Shown here piece after piece: positions 42,500 to 54,548 of a DNA stretch of 64,000 bases (its first letter is position 1; the number at the start of each line of letters is the position of its first letter). A program made the translations under genes and the position numbers. The notes below the pieces were generated by a model. That model had not been told where the DNA came from and made no database searches. It saw only the letters and a program-made list of their open reading frames with translations. The stretch is taken from positions 271,777 to 335,776 of the forward strand of contig LSRX01000793.1 of NCBI GenBank assembly GCA_001939145.1, in the 5' to 3' direction. The DNA comes from Symbiodinium microadriaticum. Taxonomy: Eukaryota > Sar > Dinophyceae > Suessiales > Symbiodiniaceae.

Positions 42500-43670
42500 C
42501 AGCATTGAAATCACCACTCTGCTCTGGACAGCGTTGGAGCAGTGGCGCTTTTTCTCGTCAAAGCTGAACGGACAAGAGCCGGCTGTGCTGCTGTGCGCCG
42601 TAAACATCACGATCACCGGCACTGCCGGCAAGAACCTCCAGCACCAAGTTGAAAGATGACACGGCAGGCATGATGTGCCATGGTTTGCCTGCCGGGCACA
42701 TGTGATCTTGATGGCCCAGCACGTGTCCTGGGCCCGAAATCGGCAGGATGCACCAAGCTCTCACATGCATTGAAAAAGGCTTTGAGACCCGGGCATCGCA
42801 AAAGATGCCCAAAATATTTTGCAACGGAACTGCAGAAGCATCCAGTGCTGGACTGCTTTTGGCATAATTGTAAGACTCCCTTGGATGCCCAATGCCAAAT
42901 CACGCAGGCTGACAATTCGAAGACATTCGGTTGATTTTGCTGGCAAGCCTCTCATCGGCAAACATTATGTCGTAGGTAATTTCCTTGTGAAAGTGACTAG
43001 GAACGGCTGGAATGTTGATTGGACAGGTTTTCTGCCGTGGTGACAACATACCAGTCGATGCTGCTCAGGGCTACTGTGGAATCGGTGCGGGCCAAGAGCA
43101 TTTACACCGGCGTTCTTGGAACGCACCACTTTCGCCAGGTCTCCGAGATTGCACCCAGCCACTCCTTGGGCAGCTGCTGTAAGGTTCGGGAGAGAACAGC
43201 CAGCCAGGCGGCTTAGACACGCGGTGACACCACACACATGCCTGCTTGCTTACACCTTGCCTGCGTACCGACCTGCGCAAGACACCGATTGTTCAAACTG
43301 TCGCTAGAAACGCTGCCCGTCACTGTCCACGACACTGCGTTGGAGCTCGGTTCTTGGCGCCAGACACCAGGTACGGTTTATCGGTGGTCGCTTTGCTCGG
43401 TTTCCTGGGCGTCCTTCGTCTCGGCTAAGGCTTTGCATCCCAAGCCGCAGATCTTTCCTGCAGTGTGGTGCACTGTGCCGAGTGGATTCCATGTCGTGTT
43501 TTGGCTCTCGGTCTTCCTTATGTTGGTTCTCTGGCCTTTGAAATTTCCCGTCCACGGTGTCTTCTTGTTGATATGTTGACGGTGCCCTGTTTTTGCTATG
43601 TTTTTCCCCCTTCTTCAATGCTGTCTTTCCTCGGATGAAAGGCCCCGTGCCTTTTGCCTCACCTCTGGAC
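42500..43670. other. No clear gene
   Basis: Short open frames occur on both strands without a recognisable domain. The region could be intron of the interrupted minus-strand gene or intergenic DNA. Confidence 0.35.
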
Positions 43671-43673
43671 TGC

Positions 43674-44782
43674 CTATGGTGCAAGCGATAGGCGCCACCC
43701 TGAAGGCTTCGCAGAAGACTCCCAGTCTTGGTATGCCTGGGCCGTCGATGTTGAAGTGCGCCGAACAATGATACAAGAAACTTCCGAAACCTCTGCCGAC
43801 GAAGCAGTCGGAGGAGCATCCCAAGGCAACAGGGTTGCCTCCACGTCCTGTAGAAAAGGTGCTGTTCCTTCCCTTGATGCAAAGATTCGGTCAGTCCTCC
43901 TCTGAGCCATCGCTATGCAGTACACGGATTGGGAAGAGATCGCGCCTGGGTGCATCTTGCCGTTCTGCTGCAGCTGTCTCGGGCATGTCAGGACTTGACG
44001 CATTGGCGCAGAGGGTCAAGAGCTTCTCGTCTAGATCGAGCAGATGATGGACTGTGTAGTCCTTATGGCATAGTCTTGCTACGACAAAGAATTGTTCGGC
44101 ACACAAAACATCATGAATCTCGGCACCCTGCGGCTGCAACGCTTCCATGACACAGCCAGCTTTCGATCGCTCTTGGATCTGCTTGAAGCTGTGTGCGTGC
44201 TGCTGCTGCAGTGCTTGCAACAACCTCGCGGCACTGAAGAAGATGTTGACCCTGCAGACCCGCAGCAACGAAGCGAACAGTCAGGCCCTCTTGGCATGAG
44301 AGGCTCTGGACGTAGTCTTCCACCTCCTTTAGAATCTCTTGCCACCGTGAGATGAAGCTCGGATCTCTTGTGCCACAAATGGTCAGAACTCCCTCGTCAC
44401 CAAATTGAAGGTCGGATGGTGAGAATGGAAATGCCAAGTTCCCAGCCGTGGCTTTCCGGCCATCAAATCCCCAGTGCAGCAACGTGGCACGGAGGAGGGC
44501 CAAATGTGATCTGTTCCTTTCGATGCCCCCTCCAGAAACGGTGACCAGAATACCGAGCTCTTCACCAGAGTTGACCCAGGAATCCTCGACACCGTTCCTC
44601 CCGTACACCATCGTGCTATCGGATGGTTCCACATCCGCCGTGCCGGGAAGGAAGTCAATGGCAACTGTGCGGAACCCACGCACCCTAGCTCCTTGGGAGA
44701 TGCCAAGAAGAAGGTGACTTGAAAGAGTGATAGAAACACACTGGAGTATACACGAACGAAGCCTCAACTTGTCAACAAGCAA
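43674..44782 (-). CDS. Long coding run in three successive frames, unknown function
   Basis: On the minus strand three overlapping pieces are protein-like. 44782-44270 has FRTVAIDFLPGTADVEPSD, SWVNSGEELGILVTVSGGGI, HLALLRATLLHWGFDGRKAT and WQEILKEVEDYVQSLSCQEG. About 44240-43891 has LLQALQQQHAHSFKQIQERS, EIHDVLCAEQFFVVARLCHK and YTVHHLLDLDEKLLTLC. About 43900-43674 has APFLQDVEATLLPWDAPPTA. Frame changes near 44240 and 43900 may be introns or indels. The composition is that of a soluble globular protein. I cannot name the family. Confidence 0.45.
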
Positions 44783-44784
44783 AG

Positions 44785-45258
44785 TCAGCGGCCTTCCAGC
44801 TTCACTGCGGGTGGCACCCTTGTGAGCTTCGTGCCCTCCACTTCCACAACCCGGCCGCGCTGCTTGAAGACCGCGTGCTTCGTGCTCAATACACCACCAG
44901 GCAAGCCGAAGAGATGAGGGTGGCTCTTCTCGTAGAGAGTGTGCGCAGCGACACTCAGAGCTGTGGCTTGTCTCTTCCTGTTCGGCGCCCAGAACCTTGC
45001 TGTTGCCTGGCCTCTGTCCAGTTCTGCAACGAGGCAGTCGCTGCCACTTCCAGGCACCTCAAAGCAGCACACAACAGCCTTGCGGAACTCCGCAGATTCG
45101 CTTATGTTCACGAGCATAACATATTCACGAGTACTGCCCAGATTCGGTTGCAATTGCGCCGCACTCGAGCACTTTGGCGGCGTGCAGCGCGGCTGAAGCA
45201 GGAAATCCGCATCGTATGGGCTCAGCAGCAAAGACAGCAGGGTCATAAGCACGTCCAC
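44785..45258 (-). CDS. Exon-like segment upstream of the 44-kb coding run
   Basis: The minus frame contains YVMLVNISESAEFRKAVVCC, then ATARFWAPNRKRQATALSVA, AHTLYEKSHPHLFGLPGGVL and VVEVEGTKLTRVPPAVKLEG. It reads as a well-formed alpha/beta protein. There is a faint similarity in layout to PhzF-like isomerases (FxxP, then an Ala/His-rich helix), too weak to name. It lies directly upstream of the 43.67-44.78 kb run and probably belongs to the same gene. Confidence 0.4.
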   Translation of the reverse strand: MDVLMTLLSLLLSPYDADFLLQPRCTPPKCSSAAQLQPNLGSTREYVMLVNISESAEFRKAVVCCFEVPGSGSDCLVAELDRGQATARFWAPNRKRQATALSVAAHTLYEKSHPHLFGLPGGVLSTKHAVFKQRGRVVEVEGTKLTRVPPAVKLEGR

Positions 45259-46178
45259 ACAGCCTTGGTGAAAAGTTGTGAAAGGTTCTCATGATCTCCT
45301 GGCGTTTTGCTCAGCCAGGATGCACTATGTCAGCATGTCCCAGCGCCGACATGATGGGCTCAAGACCCATCTGCGCCACGATCACCGAGCCTTGCTGGAT
45401 AGAAAACGAGAGCAAGCGGGCAGTGAAACGGTCTGCAGACTTCCCGCTTTCGCACGCGGCCTTCCAAGGCATCTGTGCCAATGGCAGGCATAAGGCCCAG
45501 AGGTGTCAGCTGTCGCCCGGCCAGCTGCGCAGCTTGCAGCTCACTCTGGACCTCGGAGGCTTGGCCCAGGCCCCAGATTCGGCTCTCAGCTTCGCTCTGC
45601 TTCGCTCTGCTTCGCTGAGACCTTTGCTGTGGCTATTGGAGCGACCAGGCCTATCCTCGGCGCAGAGGCTTTGGGCGGCTTTGGGGCTTTAACCTCCCTT
45701 CTTCGAGGCCCAGGCTCTGCCATCATCCTCCGAGCTTCGCGAGCAAGCAGCTCAACCTCCGGGTCTAAGCCCATAGTTCTTTCTCACGGCGACAGCTGCT
45801 TGACGCGGTCATCGCCTGGTTGTTGGTGCCACAGCCCCCAGCTGAGCCCACGATCAGCTTGCAGCGCTGCCCCATACTTGCCTCACGACGTGCAACGATC
45901 GCCAGGCTCAGAAAGGCTACCAGTACGTTCGGCAAGGTCCTGCTGGCGGACACCCTGAAGCATCAGACGAAGGTCTCCTTTCAAGCTGAAGCCAAGAACT
46001 CAGCTCTGCAAGCTGCAGCCACCCCATCATGCCCATCCCTATGGCTCGAGCAAGCGTCGCAGGACATGATCGAGCGATGTGAACGATGAGCGAGATGCCA
46101 GGTAGTAAGGTCCAGGATCCTCACTCACTCCGGGTCTGACCCAAAAGCCTTCAACAGACTTGCAAGACCTACTCCGTT

Positions 46179-46664
46179 TCACTCAGAAAGCTTTATCTGA
46201 GCTGCGATGGAGCCGGCATCTACCGCAATGAGATTGAAGGCATGCTCGCCTTCAGAACTCAGCATGGCTCAGAACCAGTCAAGGCCGGTGCCGGCTAAGC
46301 CGCTCACGCACCGCCACATCGAAAGGAGCCTCTGCAGTTGGCGCCAATGCCGGCTCTGGTCCTTCCCTGCTCTTAGCCAAGCGGCTTCAGGAAACCCATA
46401 TCCCATGATGGCCGTCGGCGCCAGAATTCGAAACACCGTGGGGTCGGAGACAATGCCAGTGGCGAGCATTCTCGCCTTGCATCGCCCTGCAAGAGCGCCT
46501 CTGGCTACTCGGATTGACATTTGCAGCAAGGTCGCAGAGCGCCGACTGACATGGTGTCCAACGTAAGTCGTGAGGCGCAGCATTGGCAACGACCCTGCTT
46601 TTCTGTGCACATCAGGGTCTTGACACCATTTCTGGAATCTGTGGTCACAAGATTCCATCCTCAT
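46179..46664 (-). CDS. Exon-like segment with an in-frame TGA
   Basis: The minus frame reads SRRSATLLQMSIRVARGALA, then RMLATGIVSDPTVFRILAPT, AIMGYGFPEAAWLRAGKDQS and WRQLQRLLSMWRCVSGLAGT, up to TGA at 46269-46271. The same frame then continues for 29 codons with equally protein-like sequence (AMLSSEGEHAFNLIAVDAGS with IAAQIKLSE). Either the stop is real and the rest is chance, or a point change or sequencing error broke the exon. Function is unknown. Confidence 0.4.
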
Positions 46665-47729
46665 GGCCGTCGTCGTTCATCTCTTGCTCTCTGTGGCTTG
46701 AATGCTAGAGTGCGACAGGGGTCTCGAAGCTGCGGAAGCCAGTTGTCCGGAGATCGCATGCTGTGCTCAATGCAGGTGCAACGAGATCTAGAGAAGCAAG
46801 GCCCGGCCTGTCAAATCGAAGAATGTCGTGTCATTGCCTAGTAAGACGGACAAATTGAGCGACATCAAGTAGGCCGGCGAAATTGTCTGGGCTGCCGACA
46901 AAGCATGATTGTCTCATGTGGCTGCCATGTCTCGACACTTCTGCCATTGACCTTGGCTAATATCATTCGAACGACCTGCTCGACTCAAAACTGCCCTACT
47001 CCTTTCTACTTGTCCTGCCCTCAGGCCGGAAAGCCCCCGGCCGTCTTAAAGCAGGCACTGAAGGCATCGTAAAGTTCCTGCCAGGGCGGACTGCGCCAAC
47101 AGAAACCGTTGAGGGAGGTGCTTGCATCTTCGCGCCTGCTGTGCGGCCTCGAGCTTCTTGTGCCCTTCGATGGCGAGCACCGCCATGCGGCCTTGCAGAT
47201 GTAAAGAAATTGCTCAACTGTAACCCTATCGTAACACCATCCCCAGCAGGCCTACAGAGAGGACCTGCCCCTGTAACCGGGGATTTCAAGACCTCCACCA
47301 TGAGCCAACTAGGCTGCTCATCCGAGATGCTTCGACTGCCGCACATGCTCGATCTGTGGTGCATCTTTCGGTTCATTGCATCACAACCACACCGGACGGT
47401 GACGTACTCAAGGCAAGGACAGCTACAATTCAGAGCAGCTTTGGTTGATTTTGCCGACATCTCATGGTTTGCCTCGTCTCGCAGCCACATTTCAGCTGCA
47501 AAACAATCGCCCAGACATATGTTGTTGCTGAAAGCCGGGGCCCAGCGTATGTACAATCTGGGTTTGTGCATATCTTTCTGCACAAGGCACATCCTACGGC
47601 GAATCCGGTCGGCTAGAGTTTCGGCTCGTAGCTCGGCTCGGCTGTGGGCTCTCACTTGGCAGCAAACTGTTGAGCATGCTTGCGCGTCCAGGCCGGCGGT
47701 CTGCCATGAACTTGACCTATCGAGACTTG

Positions 47730-48230
47730 CTACAACAAAACACAGCTGCAATGCATGGTGCACGTGAACATCGGGCACCAAATGCAGCACGAAATGCGTT
47801 GTTGTCTTGGCTTGTCGAAACGTGGCAATGAACACAAGGCCCTGCTGCCTTGACCATGGCAGAGGACCGTCGCCTGTGCATCGCCCTGAAGGGACACGCA
47901 GACACACGCAGACTGCCCCGAGCTTGCGGAACAGGACTTTGTCAAAGCATGGCTCGGCCGCGGGCTCCCTCCCGATCTCGGATCGTCGCTTCTTGACGTC
48001 GGCGGCCTTTGTTCGTTTTTGTCCGGCAATCTTTTGTCAGAGGCTGCGTTCTCCGAGGCCGTCGCATCCAGCTGAAGGCCCAAGCGCTTGGAGGCTTTTA
48101 GCAAAGCCAGAACCCTGCAATCACTGGAGTTGTCGAAAGTACTCGTCTTGTCGCGGGTACTGGAATCCGAGGACAGTGCGACACCAACTTCGACCCATTT
48201 GGCAGGCCCAGCCCCTCTAAAGAGCCTCAC
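47730..48230 (-). CDS. Exon-like segment, unknown function
   Basis: The upstream part (about 47970-48230) is convincing: RLFRGAGPAKWVEVGVALSS, then CRVLALLKASKRLGLQLDAT and SENAASDKRLPDKNEQRPPT. A second frame then becomes protein-like near 47990-47750 (ADVKKRRSEIGREPAAEPCF, LRKLGAVCVCPFRAMHRRRS), consistent with a one-base indel or a splice junction. No family is recognised. Confidence 0.4.
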   Translation of the reverse strand: MRLFRGAGPAKWVEVGVALSSDSSTRDKTSTFDNSSDCRVLALLKASKRLGLQLDATASENAASDKRLPDKNEQRPPTSRSDDPRSGGSPRPSHALTKSCSASSGQSACVCVSLQGDAQATVLCHGQGSRALCSLPRFDKPRQQRISCCIWCPMFTCTMHCSCVLL

Positions 48231-49602
48231 ACAAGAACAGCTGACTTACACATCCCGCGGCCCCACACGCTGCCTGCAGTGATCTTGATGGACGTCAAAG
48301 CCTCAAGGCGCGGGGATGCTATGTAAAGTGCAAGAGCCGGCAACATGCAGCAACAACAGCGCGGCGCACGGACACCCGCGTCTCCGGTGCTCCAAAGGCC
48401 TCCCAGCACTGCACGCCATGGTGCAGGCGAACTGGACAGTGTTTGTACATGACGTGACCGGCCGTCTGCAGGGTCTTTTGAAACTTGCTCTGCACGCTGA
48501 TCGTTGGGGGTGCACTGGAGGCTCTCCTCGCGAGGACATTGCCTCTTGCCCCTGTGACAAACGGACGTTGCGAGTGTGTGTCCCCTCTCCTGACAGCGGG
48601 CGTTTGCCAGTCCTGGACAAGCCAGAAACTTCGTGCCCTGTGCCTTGTGCTTCAGAGTCAATGCTGAGCCTTGTCAGAACTCCTCTGGACTTTGAGGGTA
48701 CCTTTTCCTTCGAGTCTCGTTTTTCGACTCCAGGCGGCATCCGGAGATTCCGCCGAAGCCTGGCTCCGAAACAGCGGCAACGCGCAATCTCCGGACAGTG
48801 CGGCTGCACACTGGCCTGCAGTCCTTCCTGCAAGTCTTTGAAAGACCTGCACTACAATGCTTAAGCAGATACTCGATGATTCCCGTAAAACTCAGCGTCA
48901 AAGATTGCGGTTACTTGCCAGAGCCGTCGCAGATGTCAGGCAGTTGGAAGGCGCGAGCAGTCTCTCAAGATCCGCACTAGTAAACTAGCACGACATTGGC
49001 ATGCCCAGGCGAAGCCAGCTCTCAGCAAATGTATTTCTCAGCTCTGAGATCTTGGATAACTTGAGGAGTTTCGCTCGAGCTGTTTCTGCAAATCAATGTG
49101 GTGCACCAGATTCTGAACTCGCACCGAAAACGCGCACCTTGATTTCGCATCCCACTCTTCGACACCATGTGCCTCACTCGAGCGTGACTGTGAACTGCTT
49201 GCTCTTTGTCGGTGCATCGAGCCGCGAGCCTGCACGGCCAACTGGTCCAGGGAGGGCTCCTCGGCAAGCCCGCTTGGCTCCATGCCTGGTTCGCTGCAGA
49301 CCATGCAGCTGTGGAAATGTGGACAAGCTGATAACGAAGACAGCAGGAAAACAGTGAACTGAAACAGAGCCGGTTGGAAGGGGCCGCGCTGGCTCCGCGC
49401 TAGTCTCGAAGACGCAGCTGTGCAAGTTGGATGCCGAAAGACATGGACAATGTTTGCTTCATGAGGCCCACCCAAGTGGGCGGTTTGACATGAGAATGAA
49501 GTGCTGTTCTGCAACATGGCCCTTGGTTTTCAGTCACTCGGGAAGACGGCACTCGGCAGCTCAAGGAACTGCGCAACATGACAATGACACGAACATTTAA
49601 CA

Positions 49603-50145
49603 TCATAAAGTCCCTAGCAAAGCGTGCGTGGGCTGAAGCATGCCAGGGCGACGATTTTTCAGGCCCTCGAGCATGTCCATCAGCAATTGCTGGTACTGGC
49701 CACTGGTCGAATCGCTGAGATGCTCCCGGAGTCCCAGAGATGATCTCTGCTCCGGGTCGAGGACTCTTTCAGGCAGCGGTACCACCGGATTGGGATAGAG
49801 GTACATGGCCTCCGTGACAGCAGACTCTGGGCACGACACGAACCGACCGGTAACAGTGCTGAGCAGATGCGCTGAGATGCAGACAGCTAGAAGGCACACC
49901 TCTTGAAAATCCTCGAAGTGAAGAGCCTCCTCCTTCTCAGCGGGCCTCGCAGTTCCAGGTTTGTTGCATCCTGGTCCTTGTCCTCCTAGTGTTGAGACCC
50001 ACGCGGAACGCGCAGCGATGCAGAAGAAGGCGGTATGCCCTGGTGTCAGGAAGACATCGCGGCTCACACCACGCCTCGTCCTGGCCACCCTGCCCCGGCC
50101 TTGATGACCGGCGGCATGGAGGCATTCCTCTTCTGCTTCTGACAC
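49603..50145 (-). CDS. Exon-like segment, unknown function
   Basis: The clearest part is about 49620-49930: EALHFEDFQEVCLLAVCISA, then HLLSTVTGRFVSCPESAVTE, AMYLYPNPVVPLPERVLDPE and SGQYQQLLMDMLEGLKNRRP. It has globular composition with good helices and no low complexity. No known family is recognised from these motifs. Confidence 0.45.
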   Translation of the reverse strand: MSEAEEECLHAAGHQGRGRVARTRRGVSRDVFLTPGHTAFFCIAARSAWVSTLGGQGPGCNKPGTARPAEKEEALHFEDFQEVCLLAVCISAHLLSTVTGRFVSCPESAVTEAMYLYPNPVVPLPERVLDPEQRSSLGLREHLSDSTSGQYQQLLMDMLEGLKNRRPGMLQPTHALLGTL

Positions 50146-51309
50146 CGCTGCCGGCGTCGCACCTCAAGCGACGAATCAGAGGCTGCGGGTGCCAAGCGAT
50201 GACTCTTGAGATATCACTTGTGTGGGCCGCTTCAGCGCTACTCTGAGCACCCGAGCCTCTGCCTGACCTCTAAAGCAGAAGTTCGCGTGGACCGATTGAA
50301 AATGTCGTCGGTGCGTAAGCTTGCGGTACACGCCCCTGGCACGTGTGAAGCCAACTCAAGGTGCACCTTTTGAACAAAACGAAGCACGTCGGACCGGCCT
50401 TGCAGTATCAGCCGGTAGTCTCGCACCTACCGAAGGCACAAGGATCGCTCAGCGCAGTACTGTAGAGACCATATATTTCATCATGCTACAGAAGTCTGTG
50501 CCAGCCACGAACCCTGTTGACATTTCCCATGTTGTGAAGAGTCTCTCACACGACTTTTTCGATGCCTAGTAGCGCAGCATCAGCAAGGAGGCAAATGAGC
50601 GAATCCTTGCGGGAGCAGTCAAGCGTGTGGTACGTGGTACCTGACTAGGTTCTGGGAAAATCGTCGAGTAGGCGTGTACAGGGCAATGCTTCATGGTCAG
50701 AAGCCACTCAAACGCCTGTACCAAACGCCTCCCCAACTAGACGATCGAGGTGCCAAAACCGCAAGAGAACGGGACCAAAACGGATTCAACAATCGACCAC
50801 AAGCAGCTCAAGCCAGCACTTGCCCAAGCACATTCACCACTATCCATCAGGCGGGGCTGAAGCGACACAGAACAATACCCGAGCACTCCTCGCCCATCTG
50901 CAGATGCACCTGCAAAATCCGATGCTTTGCCCGATTTCTTTGCGAAATGTGACCCGAGGTGGCCGGTGCCTCATGCTGCGGCTTTGCCCTCAATCCATGT
51001 TCAGAGTACCTGTACAAAGGGGGGATGCTGCAGCTGTAACATCTGCAGCCATATCACCTCAAACTCGGGCCGCTGCAATGCAAACACCTTGCTCAGGAAA
51101 GGTTCCCACTCTTCCTGTATATGCAGAACCTCGTCGGGTCAAGCTCGCACCAAAATGCAGAAGGCGGTTGAAGTCAAGCCGTTGCCTGCTCTTCCTGAGA
51201 CGCGCTGGTAAACTCGTCCCGCACATCGCACCTCGTGAAAGGGGAAGCGCTCGGCGGCGCTCGGCCATTGGCTTGTGCTTCGTTTGTGGTCCAGGTGCCC
51301 GGCTGAACT

Positions 51310-51519
51310 TTCTGCAGGTGGCTTCCCACCAACTCTTTGAAGGACCTGTGCTGTGGAAAGCGTAACCACATCGCCACAAAAGTAGCGACTCAGCAACTCA
51401 GTCGCTGCTTCACTCTGCTTACATGTTTCGGCTAGAAAGCCACCGTCGCGATGCACAAGACCCGGCAATCCGCGACCAGGCCCGAGCTCTTGCCCGAATT
51501 TACCGCCAAGCGGGATCAA
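51310..51519 (-). CDS. Exon-like segment, unknown function
   Basis: The minus frame reads GGKFGQELGPGRGLPGLVHR, then DGGFLAETCKQSEAATELLS and RYFCGDVVTLSTAQVLQRVG. It is protein-like and better than the competing frames. The continuation below 51310 loses quality, suggesting an exon end. Confidence 0.4.
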
Positions 51520-51619
51520 CGCTATTGCTCAAGTGACTACCCACATCGCAAGTACGAATGCTGCTAGGCCTAACGGCAATCGCGACACTTCGCTGATTAC
51601 AGTGTCTCTTCAATGCTCA

Positions 51620-52950
51620 TCCAGGGGCTTCTCTAAAGCATGAAGAGCTGGCGTGTGGTAAAGCTCGCTCCAGCAGAGAAACGAGCATTCTGGCGTTGCA
51701 TCTGGCCGTGCAGCGCATGTTCCTGTCGCTAGGAATCACGCATCTGCTGCAGGGTTTCGCATCAGACTGGCGCATCCGACACCCGGGTAGGGCACTGCAG
51801 TAAGAGCACAGACTCGACGTCAGCAGGGCAGAGCTGCATGCGATCGCCATACTTCTTTGCATACTGCCACTTTGCAGCATTGGAAATTGTTCCCAGGCAT
51901 CACAGCTACGAACGGAGCGAAGCTGCTTCCGTGGCTGTGATGCCTGGAATTTTCGTGAGCCCCTGAGCGTCACGTAGAAGCTGGCACCATGATTCCACAG
52001 GGGCAGTGCTTCTAGCAAAGCTTGATGATTGCTCTTTCGCTGCAGGCACACAGTGAACGTGGTAGCACGCAATCGCATGGCTAATGTATATCAGTAAACC
52101 AACACAGAGTTGCACCTTGCAAGTGGCACGGCAAATGCTCCGGCTTGTCGAGCACCTTCCTGCACCGAATCTGATGATATTCGGTGGGCTTCAGACTCGC
52201 CAGACTAGTTGAAATGCTGTGTGCGTGAGCATATGTGATTGTGAAGCTGCTTCAGAGGTTTCCTGCCAGATGAGTCGGCTGTGGTGGCTGTTCCGACAAC
52301 TGCGCACGCTAAAGGGTTTAGGGATCTGCGCAGGCTCTGGGAAGCGCTCATCGTTGGCTCCGGGCAGCGGCTGGGCGTATGGTTCTGGACCTCTGGATGC
52401 ATGTTTACATGCGGCATTGCGCGATGATACATGGTTGACCCAACGTGTAGCCATTGCAGACTGCGGGGTTTTGTTTCGTAAGGGACAAAAACCTTGACTT
52501 CAGCGTAGAAGGCCTCCGGGCTGGAGGGTAAGGATAGCACTAGGGCTCACCAGGGAGTGCTTTGGGTTGGCTGAGCTTTGTCGGAAATGCCTGCTATGCT
52601 ATGCTATGTAGTCCTGAGTGATTCTGTGGCATCGATGTTGGTGACAGTGAAAAGATGCATGCATGAAGCTCCACATGGTGGCGAGATTGCAAGAGAGCAG
52701 AACGATCTCGAACCGTTGGCCCAGATTCCAGCACAGGGTGCCCACCAGAGGACCAACCGGAGAAACAGCGGAGAACGGGGGCCCTCCGACCATGCGACAA
52801 GGGTCCCAGCAGACTGGAGAGAGACGGGACTACGGGACTACAGGACGACCGAGCCCACTGAGTAGCGCCAAAACAGAGATCCAAGATACTCGCAAGCGCC
52901 CAAGCCCTGATGCGAGCAGACGACAACACAGACTCAAACATGCAACATCT
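51620..52950. other. No supportable gene
   Basis: Open frames are short or look random on both strands; no domain or splice pattern is convincing. Confidence 0.35.
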
Positions 52951-52952
52951 GC

Positions 52953-53002
52953 ATACTCCTACTCCTACTCCTTTACTCCTACTCCTACTCCTACTCCTAT
53001 TC

Positions 53003-53041
<39 letters not shown>

Positions 53042-53345
53042 CTACTCCTACTCCTACTCCTACTCCTACTCCTACTGCCACTGCCACTGCCACTGCCACT
53101 GCCACTGCCACTGCCACTGCCACAACCACCACCACAACCACCACCACAACCACCACAACCACCACAACCGCCGCCGCCGCCGCCGCCGCCACCACCACCA
53201 CCAGCAGCAGCAGCAGCAGGACGGGGAAGGCGTAGACGTAGGCGTAGGCTTGGGCGTAGGCGTAGGCAAAGGCGTAGGCACAGGCGTAGGCATAGGCTTA
53301 GGATGAGGATGAGGAGGAGGAGGAGGAGGAGGAGGAGGAGCAGTA
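52953..53345. repeat. Compound microsatellite cluster
   Basis: The units in order are TACTCC, TAC, TCCTAC, TGCCAC, CCACAA, GCC, ACC/AGC, GGCGTA and GAG. All have unit lengths of three or six, so all frames stay open and produce spurious Thr-, Val-, Pro- or Arg-rich proteins. Confidence 0.9.
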
Positions 53346-53819
53346 GCAGTATCTTAGCAGTAGCAAGCAGCTGTCATTGTGGTCGATGTAGCATGAATTG
53401 CAGTAGCCGATCCGGGGAGTCACACTAAGGAAAAGTCAGCAAGTAGACTGTGGCCCGCGGCTCACCATACAGCAGTGCATGCCAAACCAATCCATATCCC
53501 TTCTGATCTTCTCCGTCCTCCCGGTGCACACAGACTCGCAACAAGAAGCGGATGAAGCCCGACCTGCACAGCCACAAAAACTACTCAGATCGACTTGTTG
53601 CATGAGAACATGGAAAAAAAGCGAGTCACGCGAAGTGTTCGGCTCTTTTCTTGCGGCGGTGTCCTTGCACTGGGGCTCGGCGGACTGGTCCGCTTGCCCG
53701 ACATCTCCTCCTTGTAGCAACAGCCACCACTGCAGCGGCCGCTGGCAGCATCATGTCTCCACGAAGATCTGAAACTCCTGCTGATCGTGTCATCAGGATT
53801 TTGCAGATCCAGGTTTACG

Positions 53820-54391
53820 CAGCAGGTCCTGCTGTGTGTCGCACCGCCGTTATGTTTGCACTGCCTGGCAGAGTTCTCAAGCTGGCCAATAACTCGAGAG
53901 CATGAGCGACGCAGCGATCCACTATGGCGCCAATCCTCGATTCTTTGCACAGCCCTGGTCCTCCCTGCCTTGGCAAGCGCTGAGAAATCCTTGATGACCA
54001 CATCTAAAGCATTTGATGCCTCAGCCATGTACCTGAAATCAGAAGGCAGTTCGGGCGCTCTTCTTTATCCCGCAGCCGAAACCCGGCCACTGACAATGCA
54101 TGACAATGCAGTCCAGCGACTTTCTGAAGCTCTCTGGCCCGCCATTGATGGCAAATATTGTGCAGTAGGCCTCCAGACTCCAGCATCACATGGCAGGTTA
54201 AGTGCGGGCGTCACGAAAGGCCAGACGCAAGCCTGGTAGTCCAGCTGCGACAGGTTCTTGAGAACATCCTCAGCAAGAAGGCATCTCGCCAGTGTTCCGG
54301 CATCCCAGGGATTCCCCGCACCTCCAGGTCCGGGAGGTTCGGTGGATCCTCTGAGTAGACCTCCATTAAGGCATCCTGCGATGGATGGCAC
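53820..54391 (-). CDS. Two exon-like segments in the same frame
   Basis: The upstream piece (54070-54280) reads EDVLKNLSQLDYQACVWPFV, then LPCDAGVWRPTAQYLPSMAG and QRASESRWTALSCIVSG. The downstream piece (53820-54028) starts at a good ATG with MAEASNALDVVIKDFSALAK, then RTRAVQRIEDWRHSGSLRRS and VIGQLENSARQCK. They share one frame, separated by TAA at 54065-54067 and ten further codons. A very small intron or a stop mutation could explain this. Function is unknown. Confidence 0.45.
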
Positions 54392-54548
54392 TGGCCTTTA
54401 CTGCAACGCTAAGGGCCAGGGAGTCCTTGATCTTGAAGAGAGGTGACACGGTCCCCACCGTCCCTGCCACACGTCGAATGTAATCGCCATCGCAGTCAAC
54501 ACCTCAGAAATCACGAATTTGCCATGCAGTGCTCTGATCCCTCAACAT

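Noticed and set aside
47141..47767. 208-codon plus-strand frame
   Set aside because: The product has random composition with many Cys/Arg/Ser, and the opposite strand is also open; no motif supports it.
52663..53428. Frames of 170-190 codons rich in Thr, Pro, Leu or Arg
   Set aside because: They are the product of the compound microsatellite cluster.
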